The translations under genes were made by a program, and so were the position numbers. Under the pieces are notes generated by a model. It did not search any database. It saw nothing but the letters and a program-made list of their open reading frames with translations, and had not been told where the DNA came from. Positions 52,759-61,842 of a stretch of DNA of 64,000 nucleotides are shown here, in pieces (within the stretch, counting starts at the first letter, position 1; the number at the start of each line of letters is the position of its first letter). Source of the DNA: Rhodoferax sp. (lineage in GTDB: Bacteria > Pseudomonadota > Gammaproteobacteria > Burkholderiales > Burkholderiaceae_C); the NCBI RefSeq assembly GCF_028688795.1, contig NZ_JAQTXM010000006.1:62001-126000 (forward strand). Reading direction: 5' to 3'.

Positions 52759-54789
52759 ATGACCGTCATCCGCAACGTTCAGCTTGAGTTGGCGCGCTTT
52801 CGAGTGCGCGTGCTGGTGGCCAGCCTGGTGGTGCTGATGTGTTTTGGGCTGGTGGTGGCGCGCCTGATTTTTCTGCAGGTGGTGCGCCACGATGACTTGC
52901 TCGCCCAGGCAGAAAACAACCGCACCGCCATCGTGCCGATCGTGCCCAACCGGGGGCTGATCCTGGACCGCAACGGTGTTGTGCTGGCCAGCAATTACTC
53001 GGCTTACACGCTGGAGCTCACGCCATCCAAAATAGCCAACCTAGAGCACACCATCGATGAGTTGGCACAGGTGCTGGACATCACCCCGCGGGACCGCAAG
53101 CGTTTCAAGAAGCTGCGCGAAGAAGGCAAAAGTTTTGAGTCGCTGCCCCTGCGAAGCCGCTTGACGGACGAAGAAGTGGCCCGCTTTGCGGCGCAGCGCT
53201 ACCGGTTTCCCGGCGTGGACATCAAGGCCCGGCTGTTTCGCAGCTACCCCTATGGTGAGCTCGCCAGCCACGTCATTGGTTACATCGGGCGCATCAATGT
53301 GTCAGAAAAAGAAAAGCTCGACGACTCGGATGACGCTGCCAATTACCGCGGCACCGAGTACATCGGCAAACTCGGGGTTGAGCAAAGTTACGAGACGCAG
53401 TTGCACGGCGTGACGGGCGTGGACGCCATGGAAACCTCCGCCGGTGGCCGCGCCACCCGACGCCTGGCGAGCCAGCCGTCCATACCCGGCAGCACGGTCA
53501 AGCTGTCGATTGACATCAAGCTGCAAAAGCTCATTGAAGACATGTTTGGCGAGCGCCGCGGGGCGCTGGTGGCGCTTGACCCCAAAACCGGCGAGGTGTT
53601 GGCGTTTGTCAGCAAACCCACGTTTGACCCCAATTTATTTGTCGAAGGCATTGACCAGGAAAGCTGGCAAGGCCTCAACGAATCGATTGACAAACCCCTG
53701 CTGAACCGCGCGCTGCGCGGCACCTACCCGGCCGGCTCCACCTACAAACCCTTCATGGCGCTGGCGGCACTGAGCACCGGCAAGCGCGCCGCCAGCACCC
53801 AGATCAACGACCCGGGCTTTTTCATGTTTGGCGGACACCGCTTTGGCAGCCCGGAAAACGAGCGTGGCGGCATCATGGACATGCACCGATCCATCGTGGA
53901 GTCCAGCAATGCCTACTATTACTCGCTGGCCAACGAGCTTGGCGTGGATGCCATCCACGACTTCATGAAGCCGCTCGGCTTTGGCCAGATCACCGGCATC
54001 GATATCCATGGCGAGGTGCGCGGCGTGCTGCCCAGCACCGACTGGAAGCGAAAATATTACAAACGCCCCGAACAGCAGCGCTGGTACGCTGGGGAAACCA
54101 TCTCGCTCGGCATTGGGCAGGGTTACAACAGCTTCACCATGCTGCAGCTGGCACAAGCCACCGCCATCGTCGCCAACAATGGCGTTAAACACCAGCCGCA
54201 ACTGGTGATGGCCACGCAAGACACCAACTCGTTGGTGAGCGTCCCGGTGGCAGCAGCACCGGCTGTGGACCTGGGGCTAAAGCCGGAACACATCGACGTG
54301 ATTCGCCGTGCCATGGTGGGCGTCACCCAACAAGGCACCTCAACCCGGGTCTTTGCTGGCGCCCAGTACCTCAGTGGCGGCAAGACCGGCACGGCACAGG
54401 CCGTGACCCTCAGCAAGCATGAAAAATACAATGCGGCCCGCATGGAAGAACGGCAACGCGACCACTCGCTCTACATCGCCTTTGCACCAGCCGATGACCC
54501 AAAGATTGCGCTGGCGGTGATTGTGGAAAACGCCGGTTTTGGCTCGGCCTCGGCGGCACCCATTGCGCGGCGCACCTTTGACTATTTGCTGCTGGGCCAA
54601 TACCCCAGCCTAGAGGACCTGGCGCTGGTCAGCAAGGGTCAGGCGACGGCACCCGTGGGTAAGCCCCGCCTGGTCTCGGAAATGTCCTGGCCACCTAGCA
54701 GCGCACTGTCAGCTGCTTCGTCAGCGGCGTCAGCTGCTTCGCCAGCCGCATCACAAGCCTCGGCGCCAGCGAAAGCCGCCTCACAGTGA
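52759..54789 (+). CDS. mrdA: Penicillin-binding protein 2 (peptidoglycan transpeptidase)
   Basis: A 676-residue class B PBP that cross-links peptidoglycan during elongation. A membrane helix (about 17-40), a dimerisation/pedestal domain with NRGLILDRNG and a transpeptidase with the active-site S-x-x-K in AGSTYKPF (about residue 331), SSN in VESSNAYYY and KTG in GGKTGTAQ. The C-terminal 35 residues are an Ala/Ser-rich tail (SAASSAASAAS), longer than in E. coli. No rodA follows inside the window; the next gene is convergent. Confidence 0.97.
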   Translation: MTVIRNVQLELARFRVRVLVASLVVLMCFGLVVARLIFLQVVRHDDLLAQAENNRTAIVPIVPNRGLILDRNGVVLASNYSAYTLELTPSKIANLEHTIDELAQVLDITPRDRKRFKKLREEGKSFESLPLRSRLTDEEVARFAAQRYRFPGVDIKARLFRSYPYGELASHVIGYIGRINVSEKEKLDDSDDAANYRGTEYIGKLGVEQSYETQLHGVTGVDAMETSAGGRATRRLASQPSIPGSTVKLSIDIKLQKLIEDMFGERRGALVALDPKTGEVLAFVSKPTFDPNLFVEGIDQESWQGLNESIDKPLLNRALRGTYPAGSTYKPFMALAALSTGKRAASTQINDPGFFMFGGHRFGSPENERGGIMDMHRSIVESSNAYYYSLANELGVDAIHDFMKPLGFGQITGIDIHGEVRGVLPSTDWKRKYYKRPEQQRWYAGETISLGIGQGYNSFTMLQLAQATAIVANNGVKHQPQLVMATQDTNSLVSVPVAAAPAVDLGLKPEHIDVIRRAMVGVTQQGTSTRVFAGAQYLSGGKTGTAQAVTLSKHEKYNAARMEERQRDHSLYIAFAPADDPKIALAVIVENAGFGSASAAPIARRTFDYLLLGQYPSLEDLALVSKGQATAPVGKPRLVSEMSWPPSSALSAASSAASAASPAASQASAPAKAASQ

Positions 54790-54804
54790 CTTGCCGACCG
54801 CGGA

Positions 54805-55833
54805 TCAGTCTGGCGCGCAGGTGATGCGGTCGCGCCCGGCTTGCTTGGACTGGTAAAGCGCGGCGTCGGCCCGGGCGATCAGGGCTTGCGCATCATCACC
54901 CTGGCGCATGGTGGCAACACCGCCCGAGATCGTCACTGTGAGCACCACGGCCTTGGTGCGCCGGTCGCGAATCTTCATGGCCCGGGTGTGTGCGCACACC
55001 AACTCAGCCAGCTTCTGGCATTGCGCCAGCGACCGCTCGGGCATCAAGATGGCAAACTCCTCACCGCCATACCGAGCCACGCTGAGGTCTGCGTCACCAG
55101 CCACCACGCTGCGCAACACCTCGCCCAAGGCCTGCAACACGCGGTCGCCCATCACATGGCCATGGGTGTCGTTGACGGCCTTGAAATGGTCAATATCGAG
55201 CATGATCAGGCCATGCGTTTGCCCACCTGGCAAGGGCTGCGCCAGCATGTCGGTCAGCTTTTGATCGAAGCCTTTGCGGTTCAGCACCCCGGTCAGGGCG
55301 TCTTTGAAAGAGTCGTCGCGGGTGCGGGTCAGCTCCGCTTTCAAACGGGTAATTTCCTGCTGGCTGACGTTCACCTGCTGCTCCAGCGCCAGGGTTGACG
55401 CCTTCATCTGCGCCGTGCGCGCAATGATGTTGGCCACGGCAGGCGTGAGCAACTCGCCATCGCCAGAACTCAGCGCTGTGCTCAGGCCCTGCAATTCTTC
55501 CCCATAAACCTCGGCCTGGCTGCCGGTGCGCGACGCGCTCTCTGCCATGCCTGACAACATCTGCTGCAACTCACCGCTGATGCGTTGCATGGACTGCGCG
55601 TCAAGATCAGCCACAAACGACAGATAAAGTTGCCACATGTCAGCATCGCTGAGCCGGGGCTTGCGCTGCATGGCTTGGGCAAGTCCTTGCGACAAGCGGT
55701 TGTTGATGCCCGCCACATGCTCAAACCAGACGGTGTAGGTGACCGGGTTGTAGGCCGCGTCATGTTGCCCCATGGATGCCAGCACCAAGCGCAGCAGTTC
55801 AGCGCTCTGCTCCTTGCTTTCACGGTATTTCAC
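54805..55833 (-). CDS. GGDEF diguanylate cyclase
   Basis: A c-di-GMP-synthesising enzyme with an intact active site RYGGEEF and LTGVLNRKGFD at the domain entry; the N-terminal half is helical with a coiled-coil segment before the GGDEF domain (QQVNVSQQEITRLKAELTRTRDD, residues Q and E/R heptads). The start is unclear because no ATG precedes the conserved KYRESKEQSAELL: GTG 55833 has GGAG six bases upstream (342 residues), TTG 55845 adds four. No RxxD inhibition site is seen five residues before RYGGEEF. It could feed PelD, the c-di-GMP receptor of the pel operon, but no direct link is visible. Confidence 0.88.
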   Translation of the reverse strand: MKYRESKEQSAELLRLVLASMGQHDAAYNPVTYTVWFEHVAGINNRLSQGLAQAMQRKPRLSDADMWQLYLSFVADLDAQSMQRISGELQQMLSGMAESASRTGSQAEVYGEELQGLSTALSSGDGELLTPAVANIIARTAQMKASTLALEQQVNVSQQEITRLKAELTRTRDDSFKDALTGVLNRKGFDQKLTDMLAQPLPGGQTHGLIMLDIDHFKAVNDTHGHVMGDRVLQALGEVLRSVVAGDADLSVARYGGEEFAILMPERSLAQCQKLAELVCAHTRAMKIRDRRTKAVVLTVTISGGVATMRQGDDAQALIARADAALYQSKQAGRDRITCAPD

Positions 55834-55885
55834 TAGGCGCTCCAATGACGTTGGTCCAACACAATTTGTGAGCGATGTTAGTCGG

Positions 55886-56644
55886 TTATCTGACAAATGC
55901 GTCAAAACTGGTCTTGAGAATGAGCGCACTGACGACCAAAAGAAACACCACCCGCACAAAGCCGGTGCCGTGCTTCATGGCGAGCCGCGTGCCGGCCAAG
56001 CTGCCCAGCACATTGGCAATGGCCATGGCCAGCACAAAATGCCACCAGATGTGCCCCTTGGCAATGAACAAAGCCAGTGCCGAGAGGTTGGTGGCAGTGT
56101 TCACCAACTTGGCCGAAGCAGACGCGCTCAAAAAGTCGTAACCCAGTACGCGCACAAACAAAAACACCAGAAAGCTGCCCGTGCCGGGTCCGAAAAAACC
56201 ATCGTAAAACCCGATCACTGCGCCAATGCCAGCGGCAATGAGCTGCTCTTTGCCGCCTGAATAGTGCGGCGTGTGGGTGCGTCCCAGCTCTTTTTTAGCC
56301 AGGGTGTAAAGCAACACCACCAGGAGCACAAACGGCAGCAGCTTGCGTAAAAACTCGGGCGACACAATGGTCACCAGCCAAGCCCCGGCAAAAGAGGCCA
56401 GCAGCCCAGCGCCTGCGGCCGGCAACAAGGCAGCCCAACGCAGCCTAACCTTCTGGCTGTACTGCCAGGTGGCAAACCCGGTGCCCCACACCGAGGCGCC
56501 CTTGTTGGTGCCAAACAGCGTGGCCGGGTGGGCATTGGGAAACGTAGCAAACAACGCGGGGATCAAAATCAGCCCACCGCCACCCACAATTGAGTCCACA
56601 AAACCGGCAAACAGCGAGGCAACAGAGACAATGAGCAATTCCAT
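55886..56644 (-). CDS. TSUP family sulfite/sulfonate-type permease (TauE/SafE, YfcA-like)
   Basis: A 252-residue membrane protein from ATG 56644 with about eight hydrophobic segments and the family blocks FAGFVDSIVGGGGLILIPAL and IGFYDGFFGPGTGSFLVF. TSUP proteins export or import small anions such as sulfite or sulfoacetate; the substrate here is unknown. In-frame codons upstream of the ATG run through the dispersed repeat and are not used. Downstream on the same strand, after 52 bp, is the diguanylate cyclase gene. Confidence 0.9.
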   Translation of the reverse strand: MELLIVSVASLFAGFVDSIVGGGGLILIPALFATFPNAHPATLFGTNKGASVWGTGFATWQYSQKVRLRWAALLPAAGAGLLASFAGAWLVTIVSPEFLRKLLPFVLLVVLLYTLAKKELGRTHTPHYSGGKEQLIAAGIGAVIGFYDGFFGPGTGSFLVFLFVRVLGYDFLSASASAKLVNTATNLSALALFIAKGHIWWHFVLAMAIANVLGSLAGTRLAMKHGTGFVRVVFLLVVSALILKTSFDAFVR

Positions 56645-56673
56645 GGCGGCATTGTCGCATTCGTTGCGGCGCA

Positions 56674-56732
56674 AAATTGCTATGCAATCAATAGCTTCTT
56701 GCGCTTTACTTATAAGGTCTACAGGCCTAAAA
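56674..56732 (+). repeat. Dispersed repeat, copy upstream of the TSUP gene
   Basis: ATTGCTATGCAATCAATAGC followed by TTCTTGCGCTTTACTTATAA and GGTCTACAGGCCTAAAA is a somewhat divergent copy. It is the copy most similar to the one inserted in the GMC oxidoreductase gene. Confidence 0.8.
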
Positions 56733-56745
56733 CGCTTATAAATTG

Positions 56746-56773
56746 AAAAAGGCACCGGGGTTAGCGGTGCCTT
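56746..56773 (-). terminator. Rho-independent terminator after the GMC oxidoreductase gene
   Basis: A 9-bp perfect stem AAGGCACCG/CGGTGCCTT (56749-56757 and 56765-56773) with a 7-base loop is followed on the minus strand by TTTTTC. On the plus strand it is followed by ATCTGTTTTT, so it may work in both directions. Confidence 0.7.
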
Positions 56774-56970
56774 ATCTGTTTTTATTGTCTGACCACTGCG
56801 GGTCGGATCTCCTGGGGCCTCTCAGCTTGAACAGATGAACTCTGCAAGTGATGAAGAGACTGTATCCGCCAACCAGCTGCGTGACCATCGGGAATTACCC
56901 TTTGCGGGTTCTCCCTGAGTACAAAACCGCCTGCATGACACACCCCTGAAACAAACCCGAACACCCAGCG
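56774..56970 (-). other. 197-bp region between the GMC stop codon and its terminator
   Basis: No protein gene is convincing here; a 60-codon GTG-started frame lacks a ribosome-binding site. A long leader ending in a strong terminator is what a 3' UTR or a processed small RNA would look like. I could not match it to 6S RNA, tmRNA or another known RNA. Confidence 0.3.
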
Positions 56971-58659
56971 CTACGCGCCCGCAGCGATCCAGCGCGCCGC
57001 CTTCTCAGCCATCATCAAGGTCGGCGAATTGGTGTTGCCACTGGTGATGACGGGCATGGCGCCAGCATCGACCACACGCAGGCCAGCAATCAGGCCACCT
57101 GGGCCGTGCACCCGCAGGTGACTGTCCAGCACCGCCAATGGGTCGTTGTCGTGACCCATTTTGGTGGTACCCACCGGGTGGAAAATGGTGGTGGCAATGT
57201 CACCTGCCAGGCGGGCCAGGTCATCGTCGCTTTGGTACTGCACGCCGGGTTTGAATTCTTCTGGCTGGTAATTGGCCAGGGCCGGCTGGGCCACGATGGC
57301 ACGCGTCAGGCGCAATGAATCGGCCGCCACCTTGCGGTCGGCTTCGGTGCTGAGGTAGTTGGGGGCAATGGCTGGGGCCACAGAAAAATCGGGCGACTTG
57401 ATCTGTACGCTGCCGCGGCTGCTCGGGTTCAGGTTACAGACACTGGCAGTAAAGGCGGCAAAGGGGTGCAACGGCTCGCCAAAGGCGTCCAGACTCAACG
57501 GCTGCACGTGGTACTCGATGTTGGGGTATGGCTGGCTTGGGTCACTGCGAGTGAAGGCCCCAAGTTGGCTGGGCGCCATGCTCATCGGGCCACTGCGCTT
57601 GAAGGCGTATTCCAGCCCAATCATGGCCTTGCCCCAAAGTGAGTTGGCTTGCACATTGAGCGTTTTGACCCCTTGCACCTTGTACACCGAGCGAATCTGC
57701 AAATGGTCTTGCAAATTGGCCCCGACGCCGGGCGCGTCATGCAACACCGGCACGCCATGCTGCTGCAACAGGGCGGCTGGCCCAATGCCCGAGAGCTGCA
57801 GAATTTGTGGTGAACCAATGCTGCCGGCACTCAAAATGACCTCTGCCGAGGTCTGCACAGTGACCATGCCGCTGGCCGTGCGCACCTGCACGCCGGTGCA
57901 GCGCAACTGGCCGTTGGCCTGGGTGTCGATCACCAACTTGGCCACCTGGGCGGAAGTCCACAGCGTGAAATTGGGGCGGCTTTCACACACCGGGCGCAAA
58001 AAGGCTTTGGCGGTGTTCCAGCGCCAGCCGCTTTTCTGGTTCACTTCAAAGTAGCCCACGCCTTCGTTTGATCCCGTGTTGAAATCCTCGGTGGCGGGAA
58101 TGCCCGCTTGCTGTGCGGCTTGGGCAAACGCATCAAGCACGTCCCAACGCAGGCGTTGCTTTTCTACCCGCCATTCGCCAGCAGCACCGTGACATTGACT
58201 GAATTCTTCAAGCTTTTTAACCCTATGGACCTTGTCTTTATTGCGTGAGAAGCTATCTAATTTATAGTGACTCTCATGCGCCATGAAGTCGGGCAACGCG
58301 GCCTGCCAGGCCCATGATGCATCTCCCGTGAGCTGTGCCCATTGGTCGTAGTCGCGCGACTGACCGCGCATGTAAATCATGCCGTTGATGCTGCTGCAGC
58401 CACCCAGCACCTTGCCCCGCGGGTAGCGCAAGCGGCGCCCGTTCAGACCGGCATCGGGCTCGGTCTGGTAGAGCCAGTCGGTACGCGGGTTGCCAATGCA
58501 ATACAGGTAACCCACCGGAATGTGAATCCAGTGGTAGTTGTCTGCGCGGCCGGCCTCAATCAACAACACGCGTTTGTTGGCGTCAGCACTCAGGCGATTG
58601 GCCAACAGGCAACCCGCCGTGCCGGCGCCGATGATGATGTAGTCAAAGCTGGTGCTCAT
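56971..58659 (-). CDS. GMC family FAD oxidoreductase (choline dehydrogenase-like) with repeat-derived insertion
   Basis: A 562-residue GMC oxidoreductase. FAD site YIIIGAGTAGCLLANRLS (7-24), GMC signature PRGKVLGGCSSINGMIYMRG (80-99), second signature GSIGSPQILQLSGIGP and the C-terminal catalytic part with FHPVGTTKMG and NSPTLMMAEKAARWI. These enzymes oxidise alcohols; the substrate is unknown. Between residues 131 and 155 there is an extra basic stretch (KLDSFSRNKDKVHRVKKLEE) not expected in the family, and its DNA aligns with the dispersed repeat. The frame is intact across it. A terminator lies about 200 bp downstream. Confidence 0.92.
   Translation of the reverse strand: MSTSFDYIIIGAGTAGCLLANRLSADANKRVLLIEAGRADNYHWIHIPVGYLYCIGNPRTDWLYQTEPDAGLNGRRLRYPRGKVLGGCSSINGMIYMRGQSRDYDQWAQLTGDASWAWQAALPDFMAHESHYKLDSFSRNKDKVHRVKKLEEFSQCHGAAGEWRVEKQRLRWDVLDAFAQAAQQAGIPATEDFNTGSNEGVGYFEVNQKSGWRWNTAKAFLRPVCESRPNFTLWTSAQVAKLVIDTQANGQLRCTGVQVRTASGMVTVQTSAEVILSAGSIGSPQILQLSGIGPAALLQQHGVPVLHDAPGVGANLQDHLQIRSVYKVQGVKTLNVQANSLWGKAMIGLEYAFKRSGPMSMAPSQLGAFTRSDPSQPYPNIEYHVQPLSLDAFGEPLHPFAAFTASVCNLNPSSRGSVQIKSPDFSVAPAIAPNYLSTEADRKVAADSLRLTRAIVAQPALANYQPEEFKPGVQYQSDDDLARLAGDIATTIFHPVGTTKMGHDNDPLAVLDSHLRVHGPGGLIAGLRVVDAGAMPVITSGNTNSPTLMMAEKAARWIAAGA
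58215..58268 (-). repeat. Dispersed repeat, copy inserted in the GMC oxidoreductase gene
   Basis: By hand alignment 36 of 54 positions match the copy at 56674-56732 without gaps, including ATAGCTTCT, CGC and AAGGTC. It is AT-rich compared with its surroundings and stays in frame with the gene. Confidence 0.7.
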
Positions 58660-58755
58660 GGGGTGGCTCTTTCATGTCTTTGCAGTCATTTTGCCGCACG
58701 GCAAAACCCATTCTGTCGCCCACATTACCGTTACGATTCACGCCTGAAGATTGCC

Positions 58756-59940
58756 ATGCCTGAAGCCACCCCCACCCTCACCCTGCAAACCACGCCAGAA
58801 AGCCGCTGCGCGACGCTGGGCGGCAGCTGGAGCGCGGCGCGGTTGGCCGAGCCCGCCACCTGGCAAAGCATCAGCCGGGCGCTGGCTGAACTGCAAACAA
58901 ACGCCGTGAATCGCCGCGACCCGCGTTCCCGCGATGACAAGACTGCGCCCCGCGAAACAGCACCGACCATCACCTGGGACCTGCGCGCCCTGACCCGGCT
59001 GGACCACACCGGCGCACAGCTGCTGTGGAACACTTGGCAGCGCCAATGGCCTGCTGATGTGCAGCTCACGGCCGGCCAACGCGTCATGCTGGAGCGGGTG
59101 GCACGGTTTACCGCCCCCGATGGCCAGCCGGCGCGCACGTCGTTGTGGCAACTGTTTTTAAAACTCGGTGAAAACCTGTGGCTACTGTGGGACCACGCGG
59201 TGGGCCTGCTGACACTGGCGGGCCAGCTGCTGCTGGACCTGGCAAAGCTGGCGCGTGCCCCTCGGCACGGCCCGTGGCGCGACGTGTCGGGCCACTTGTT
59301 TCGCATTGGCGCCACAGCCTTGCCGGTGACGGCGCTGGTAGGCTTCATGATTGGCATTGTGCTGGCTTACCTGATGTCGCGCCAGCTGCGGCAGTTTGGC
59401 GCCGACAGCTTCATTGTGGATATTTTGGGCATTGCCATCATCCGCGAGCTGGGGCCAATGCTGGCCGCCATTCTGATTGCCGGGCGCTCCGGCTCAGCCA
59501 TCACCGCGCAAATTGGCGTGATGCGGGTCACCGAAGAGCTCGACGCCATGCGTGTCATGGGCATTGCCAGAGGCTACCGGCTGGTGATGCCACGCGCCAT
59601 CGCTTTGGCCATTGCCATGCCGCTGATCAGTGTCTGGACCACGCTGGCGGCCTTGCTCGGCGGCATGCTGGCGGCCGACGCAGTGCTGGGCGTCACGCCA
59701 GCTTATTTTTTTGCCGCCCTGCCTGACGCGGTGGAAATCGGCAACCTCTGGCTGGCCGTGGGCAAGTCGGTGGTATTTGGCCTGCTGATTGCGCTGATTG
59801 GCTGCCACTACGGCTTGCGCGTAAAACCCAACACCGAGAGCCTGGGCCAAGGCACCACAGCATCGGTGGTGACCAGCATCACCGTGGTGCTGCTGGTGGA
59901 TGCCGCTTGCGCCATCCTGTTCAAGAATGTGGGCATCTGA
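58756..59940 (+). CDS. Mla-type ABC transporter permease with N-terminal STAS-like domain
   Basis: A 394-residue protein: residues 1-130 form a STAS/MlaB-like domain (WDLRALTRLDHTGAQLLW), and the rest is an MlaE permease with GFMIGIVLAYLMSRQLRQFGA, IIRELGPMLAAILIAGRSGSA and EELDAMRVMGI. Such fusions combine MlaB and MlaE functions. The system moves phospholipid between the membranes. The ATG at 58756 begins the domain, and the ATPase gene follows one base after the stop codon. It is divergent from the GMC oxidoreductase gene. Confidence 0.9.
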   Translation: MPEATPTLTLQTTPESRCATLGGSWSAARLAEPATWQSISRALAELQTNAVNRRDPRSRDDKTAPRETAPTITWDLRALTRLDHTGAQLLWNTWQRQWPADVQLTAGQRVMLERVARFTAPDGQPARTSLWQLFLKLGENLWLLWDHAVGLLTLAGQLLLDLAKLARAPRHGPWRDVSGHLFRIGATALPVTALVGFMIGIVLAYLMSRQLRQFGADSFIVDILGIAIIRELGPMLAAILIAGRSGSAITAQIGVMRVTEELDAMRVMGIARGYRLVMPRAIALAIAMPLISVWTTLAALLGGMLAADAVLGVTPAYFFAALPDAVEIGNLWLAVGKSVVFGLLIALIGCHYGLRVKPNTESLGQGTTASVVTSITVVLLVDAACAILFKNVGI

Positions 59941-59941
59941 C

Positions 59942-60730
59942 ATGAACGCACCCGTGGTTGAGATCAACAAGCTCTGGTCGGTGTTTCACAGCGCCGGGGT
60001 GGACGCGGTGGTGCACCAGAACTTAAGCCTGCACATTGAGTCGGGCGAACTGCTGTCGATTGTGGGCGGCTCAGGCAGCGGCAAAACCGTGTTGCTGCGC
60101 CAGATATTGGGGCTGGCAACGCCGGCGCGCGGCAGCGTCACGGTGCTCGGTGAGCCGGCTGCCAGCCTGGGCCGCGAAGGCGCTGCCAGCCGGGTGGGCA
60201 TGCTGTTTCAGCACGGCGCGCTGTTTTCGGCCTTCAGCGTGCTTGACAACATTGCTTTTGCCCTGCGCGAACTCCACACTCTGCCCGCCAACCTGATTCA
60301 TGACGCGGCCATGGTCAAGCTGCGCATGGTCGGGCTGGATGCCTCGGCCGCGCACAAGATGCCGGCCGATTTGTCGGGCGGCATGACCAAACGCGCGGCG
60401 CTGGCCCGCGCCTTGATCATGGACCCCCCGCTGCTGCTGCTGGACGAACCCACCGCCGGCCTGGACCCCGGCAGCGCCGACGAGTTTTGCGCGCTGATCA
60501 AATCCTTGCACCAAGAACTCGGCCTGACGGTGGTGATGGTCACCCATGACCTCGACACCCTGCTGGAGCTGTCCACCCGCATTGCCGTGGTGGCCGACAA
60601 ACACATCGTGGCTGAGGGCACCGCAGCACACGTGATGGCGCAGCCACATCCGTTCATCAAAGACTATTTTCTGGGTGAGCGCGGCCGCCGCGCCAGCGCC
60701 CTGTTGCAGCCCGAGCCCCAAACCAGTTAA
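59942..60730 (+). CDS. Mla-type ABC transporter ATP-binding protein
   Basis: A 262-residue ATPase of the MlaF type: Walker A GGSGSGKTVLLRQ, Q-loop FQHGALFSAFSV, signature LSGGMTKRAALARAL, Walker B LLLLDEPTAGLDPG and the switch His in MVTHDLDTL. It drives the permease encoded one base upstream. The C-terminal extension (about 230-262) resembles the MlaF tail that binds MlaB-like domains. Confidence 0.94.
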   Translation: MNAPVVEINKLWSVFHSAGVDAVVHQNLSLHIESGELLSIVGGSGSGKTVLLRQILGLATPARGSVTVLGEPAASLGREGAASRVGMLFQHGALFSAFSVLDNIAFALRELHTLPANLIHDAAMVKLRMVGLDASAAHKMPADLSGGMTKRAALARALIMDPPLLLLDEPTAGLDPGSADEFCALIKSLHQELGLTVVMVTHDLDTLLELSTRIAVVADKHIVAEGTAAHVMAQPHPFIKDYFLGERGRRASALLQPEPQTS

Positions 60731-60739
60731 AAACGCCCC

Positions 60740-61711
60740 ATGGAAAACAAATCTCACGCGTTGGCCGCCGGCAGCTTTGTGCTGCTGCTCACCGCCGTCC
60801 TGGCCAGCCTGGCCGTCTGGCTGACACGCGACACCCGTGCGCTCAACGTGTACGAACTGTCGGGCGCGGTCAACGTCAGCGGTTTGCAGCCGCAAGCCAG
60901 CGTGCGTTTTCAGGGCGTGCCCATTGGCAAGGTGACCGCCATCGGCCTGGACCCCAAAACCCGCGGCCAGGTGCTGGTGAGTATTGCGGTGGACGACAAC
61001 GCCCCCATCAGCACCAGCACCTTCGCCACCCTGGGCTATCAGGGCGTGACCGGCCTGGCTTTCATCCAGCTTGACGACGCCGTGCCCACAGCGGGCGCAC
61101 CGGCTGCCGCACCCCTGCCGCCGCGCAGCCGCATGCTACTGAAACCCAGCCTGCTGGCCAAGCTGAGCGACCGCGGCGAGCAGCTGCTGGACCAACTGGC
61201 GCAATCGAGCAAGCAGCTTAACCAGCTGCTGTCCGATAACAACCAGCAAACGCTGATGACGGCCGTGACTCAGATGGGGCAGGCGGCCAACGAGCTGCAA
61301 CAGCTCACAGCCCAAACCCGCGCCACACTGCCCGCCTTGCTGATCTCAAGCCAAGGCGCGCTTGATGTGGTCAAGCTCACATCCAACCGCGTTGGCGACA
61401 GCGCCGACGAGGCCAGGGCCTCGGCACGCGCCTTCAGGCGGGTGACCGAGCGCATGTCTGCCCCCGGTGGCACGCTCGACCAACTGGACCAGGGTGCCAA
61501 CATTCTGGTGGCCACCGGCCAGACCCTGCGCATCAACACCTTGCCACGCGTCGACCAGGCCGTGCAGGACGCCGCCCGCACCACGCGACAGCTCGGCGAG
61601 TTAACGCAAACCCTGGTGGACAACCCGCAAGCCCTGCTGCTGGGCAAACCCACCACACCACCCGGCCCAGGCGAACCTGGCTTTGCTTCACCGACCATGG
61701 GCGAACGCTAG
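60740..61711 (+). CDS. MlaD-family MCE substrate-binding protein
   Basis: A 323-residue protein with one N-terminal membrane helix (about 10-28), an MCE domain (about 38-115: VSGLQPQASVRFQGVPIGKV, ISTSTFATLGYQGVTGLAFIQ) and a long helical C-terminal part with coiled-coil character (about 140-300). MCE proteins form hexameric rings that carry lipid through the periplasm. It follows the ATPase gene by nine bases. Confidence 0.92.
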   Translation: MENKSHALAAGSFVLLLTAVLASLAVWLTRDTRALNVYELSGAVNVSGLQPQASVRFQGVPIGKVTAIGLDPKTRGQVLVSIAVDDNAPISTSTFATLGYQGVTGLAFIQLDDAVPTAGAPAAAPLPPRSRMLLKPSLLAKLSDRGEQLLDQLAQSSKQLNQLLSDNNQQTLMTAVTQMGQAANELQQLTAQTRATLPALLISSQGALDVVKLTSNRVGDSADEARASARAFRRVTERMSAPGGTLDQLDQGANILVATGQTLRINTLPRVDQAVQDAARTTRQLGELTQTLVDNPQALLLGKPTTPPGPGEPGFASPTMGER

Positions 61712-61786
61712 CGAGTGCCACACGGCATTGAACCCGCCCCGACCTAGCGCCCACCACCCACACCACCGACTTACCCATTGCATCAT

Positions 61787-61842
61787 TTACTATGAATAAT
61801 ATAGCTACTTGCGCTTATTTAACAAGGGTTAGAGGCCTATTT
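61787..61842 (+). repeat. Dispersed repeat, copy forming the start of the ABC-auxiliary lipoprotein gene
   Basis: TTACTATGAATAATATAGCT at the left is 17/20 identical to the left part of the copy upstream of mgtA, then ACTTGCGCTTATTTAACAAG and GGTTAGAGGCCTATTT follow. The ATG start codon and the first 17 codons of the lipoprotein gene lie inside it. Confidence 0.9.

Noticed and set aside
56782..56964. 60-codon minus-strand frame after the GMC gene
   Set aside because: GTG start, no ribosome-binding site, no similarity I recognise; better treated as untranslated region.
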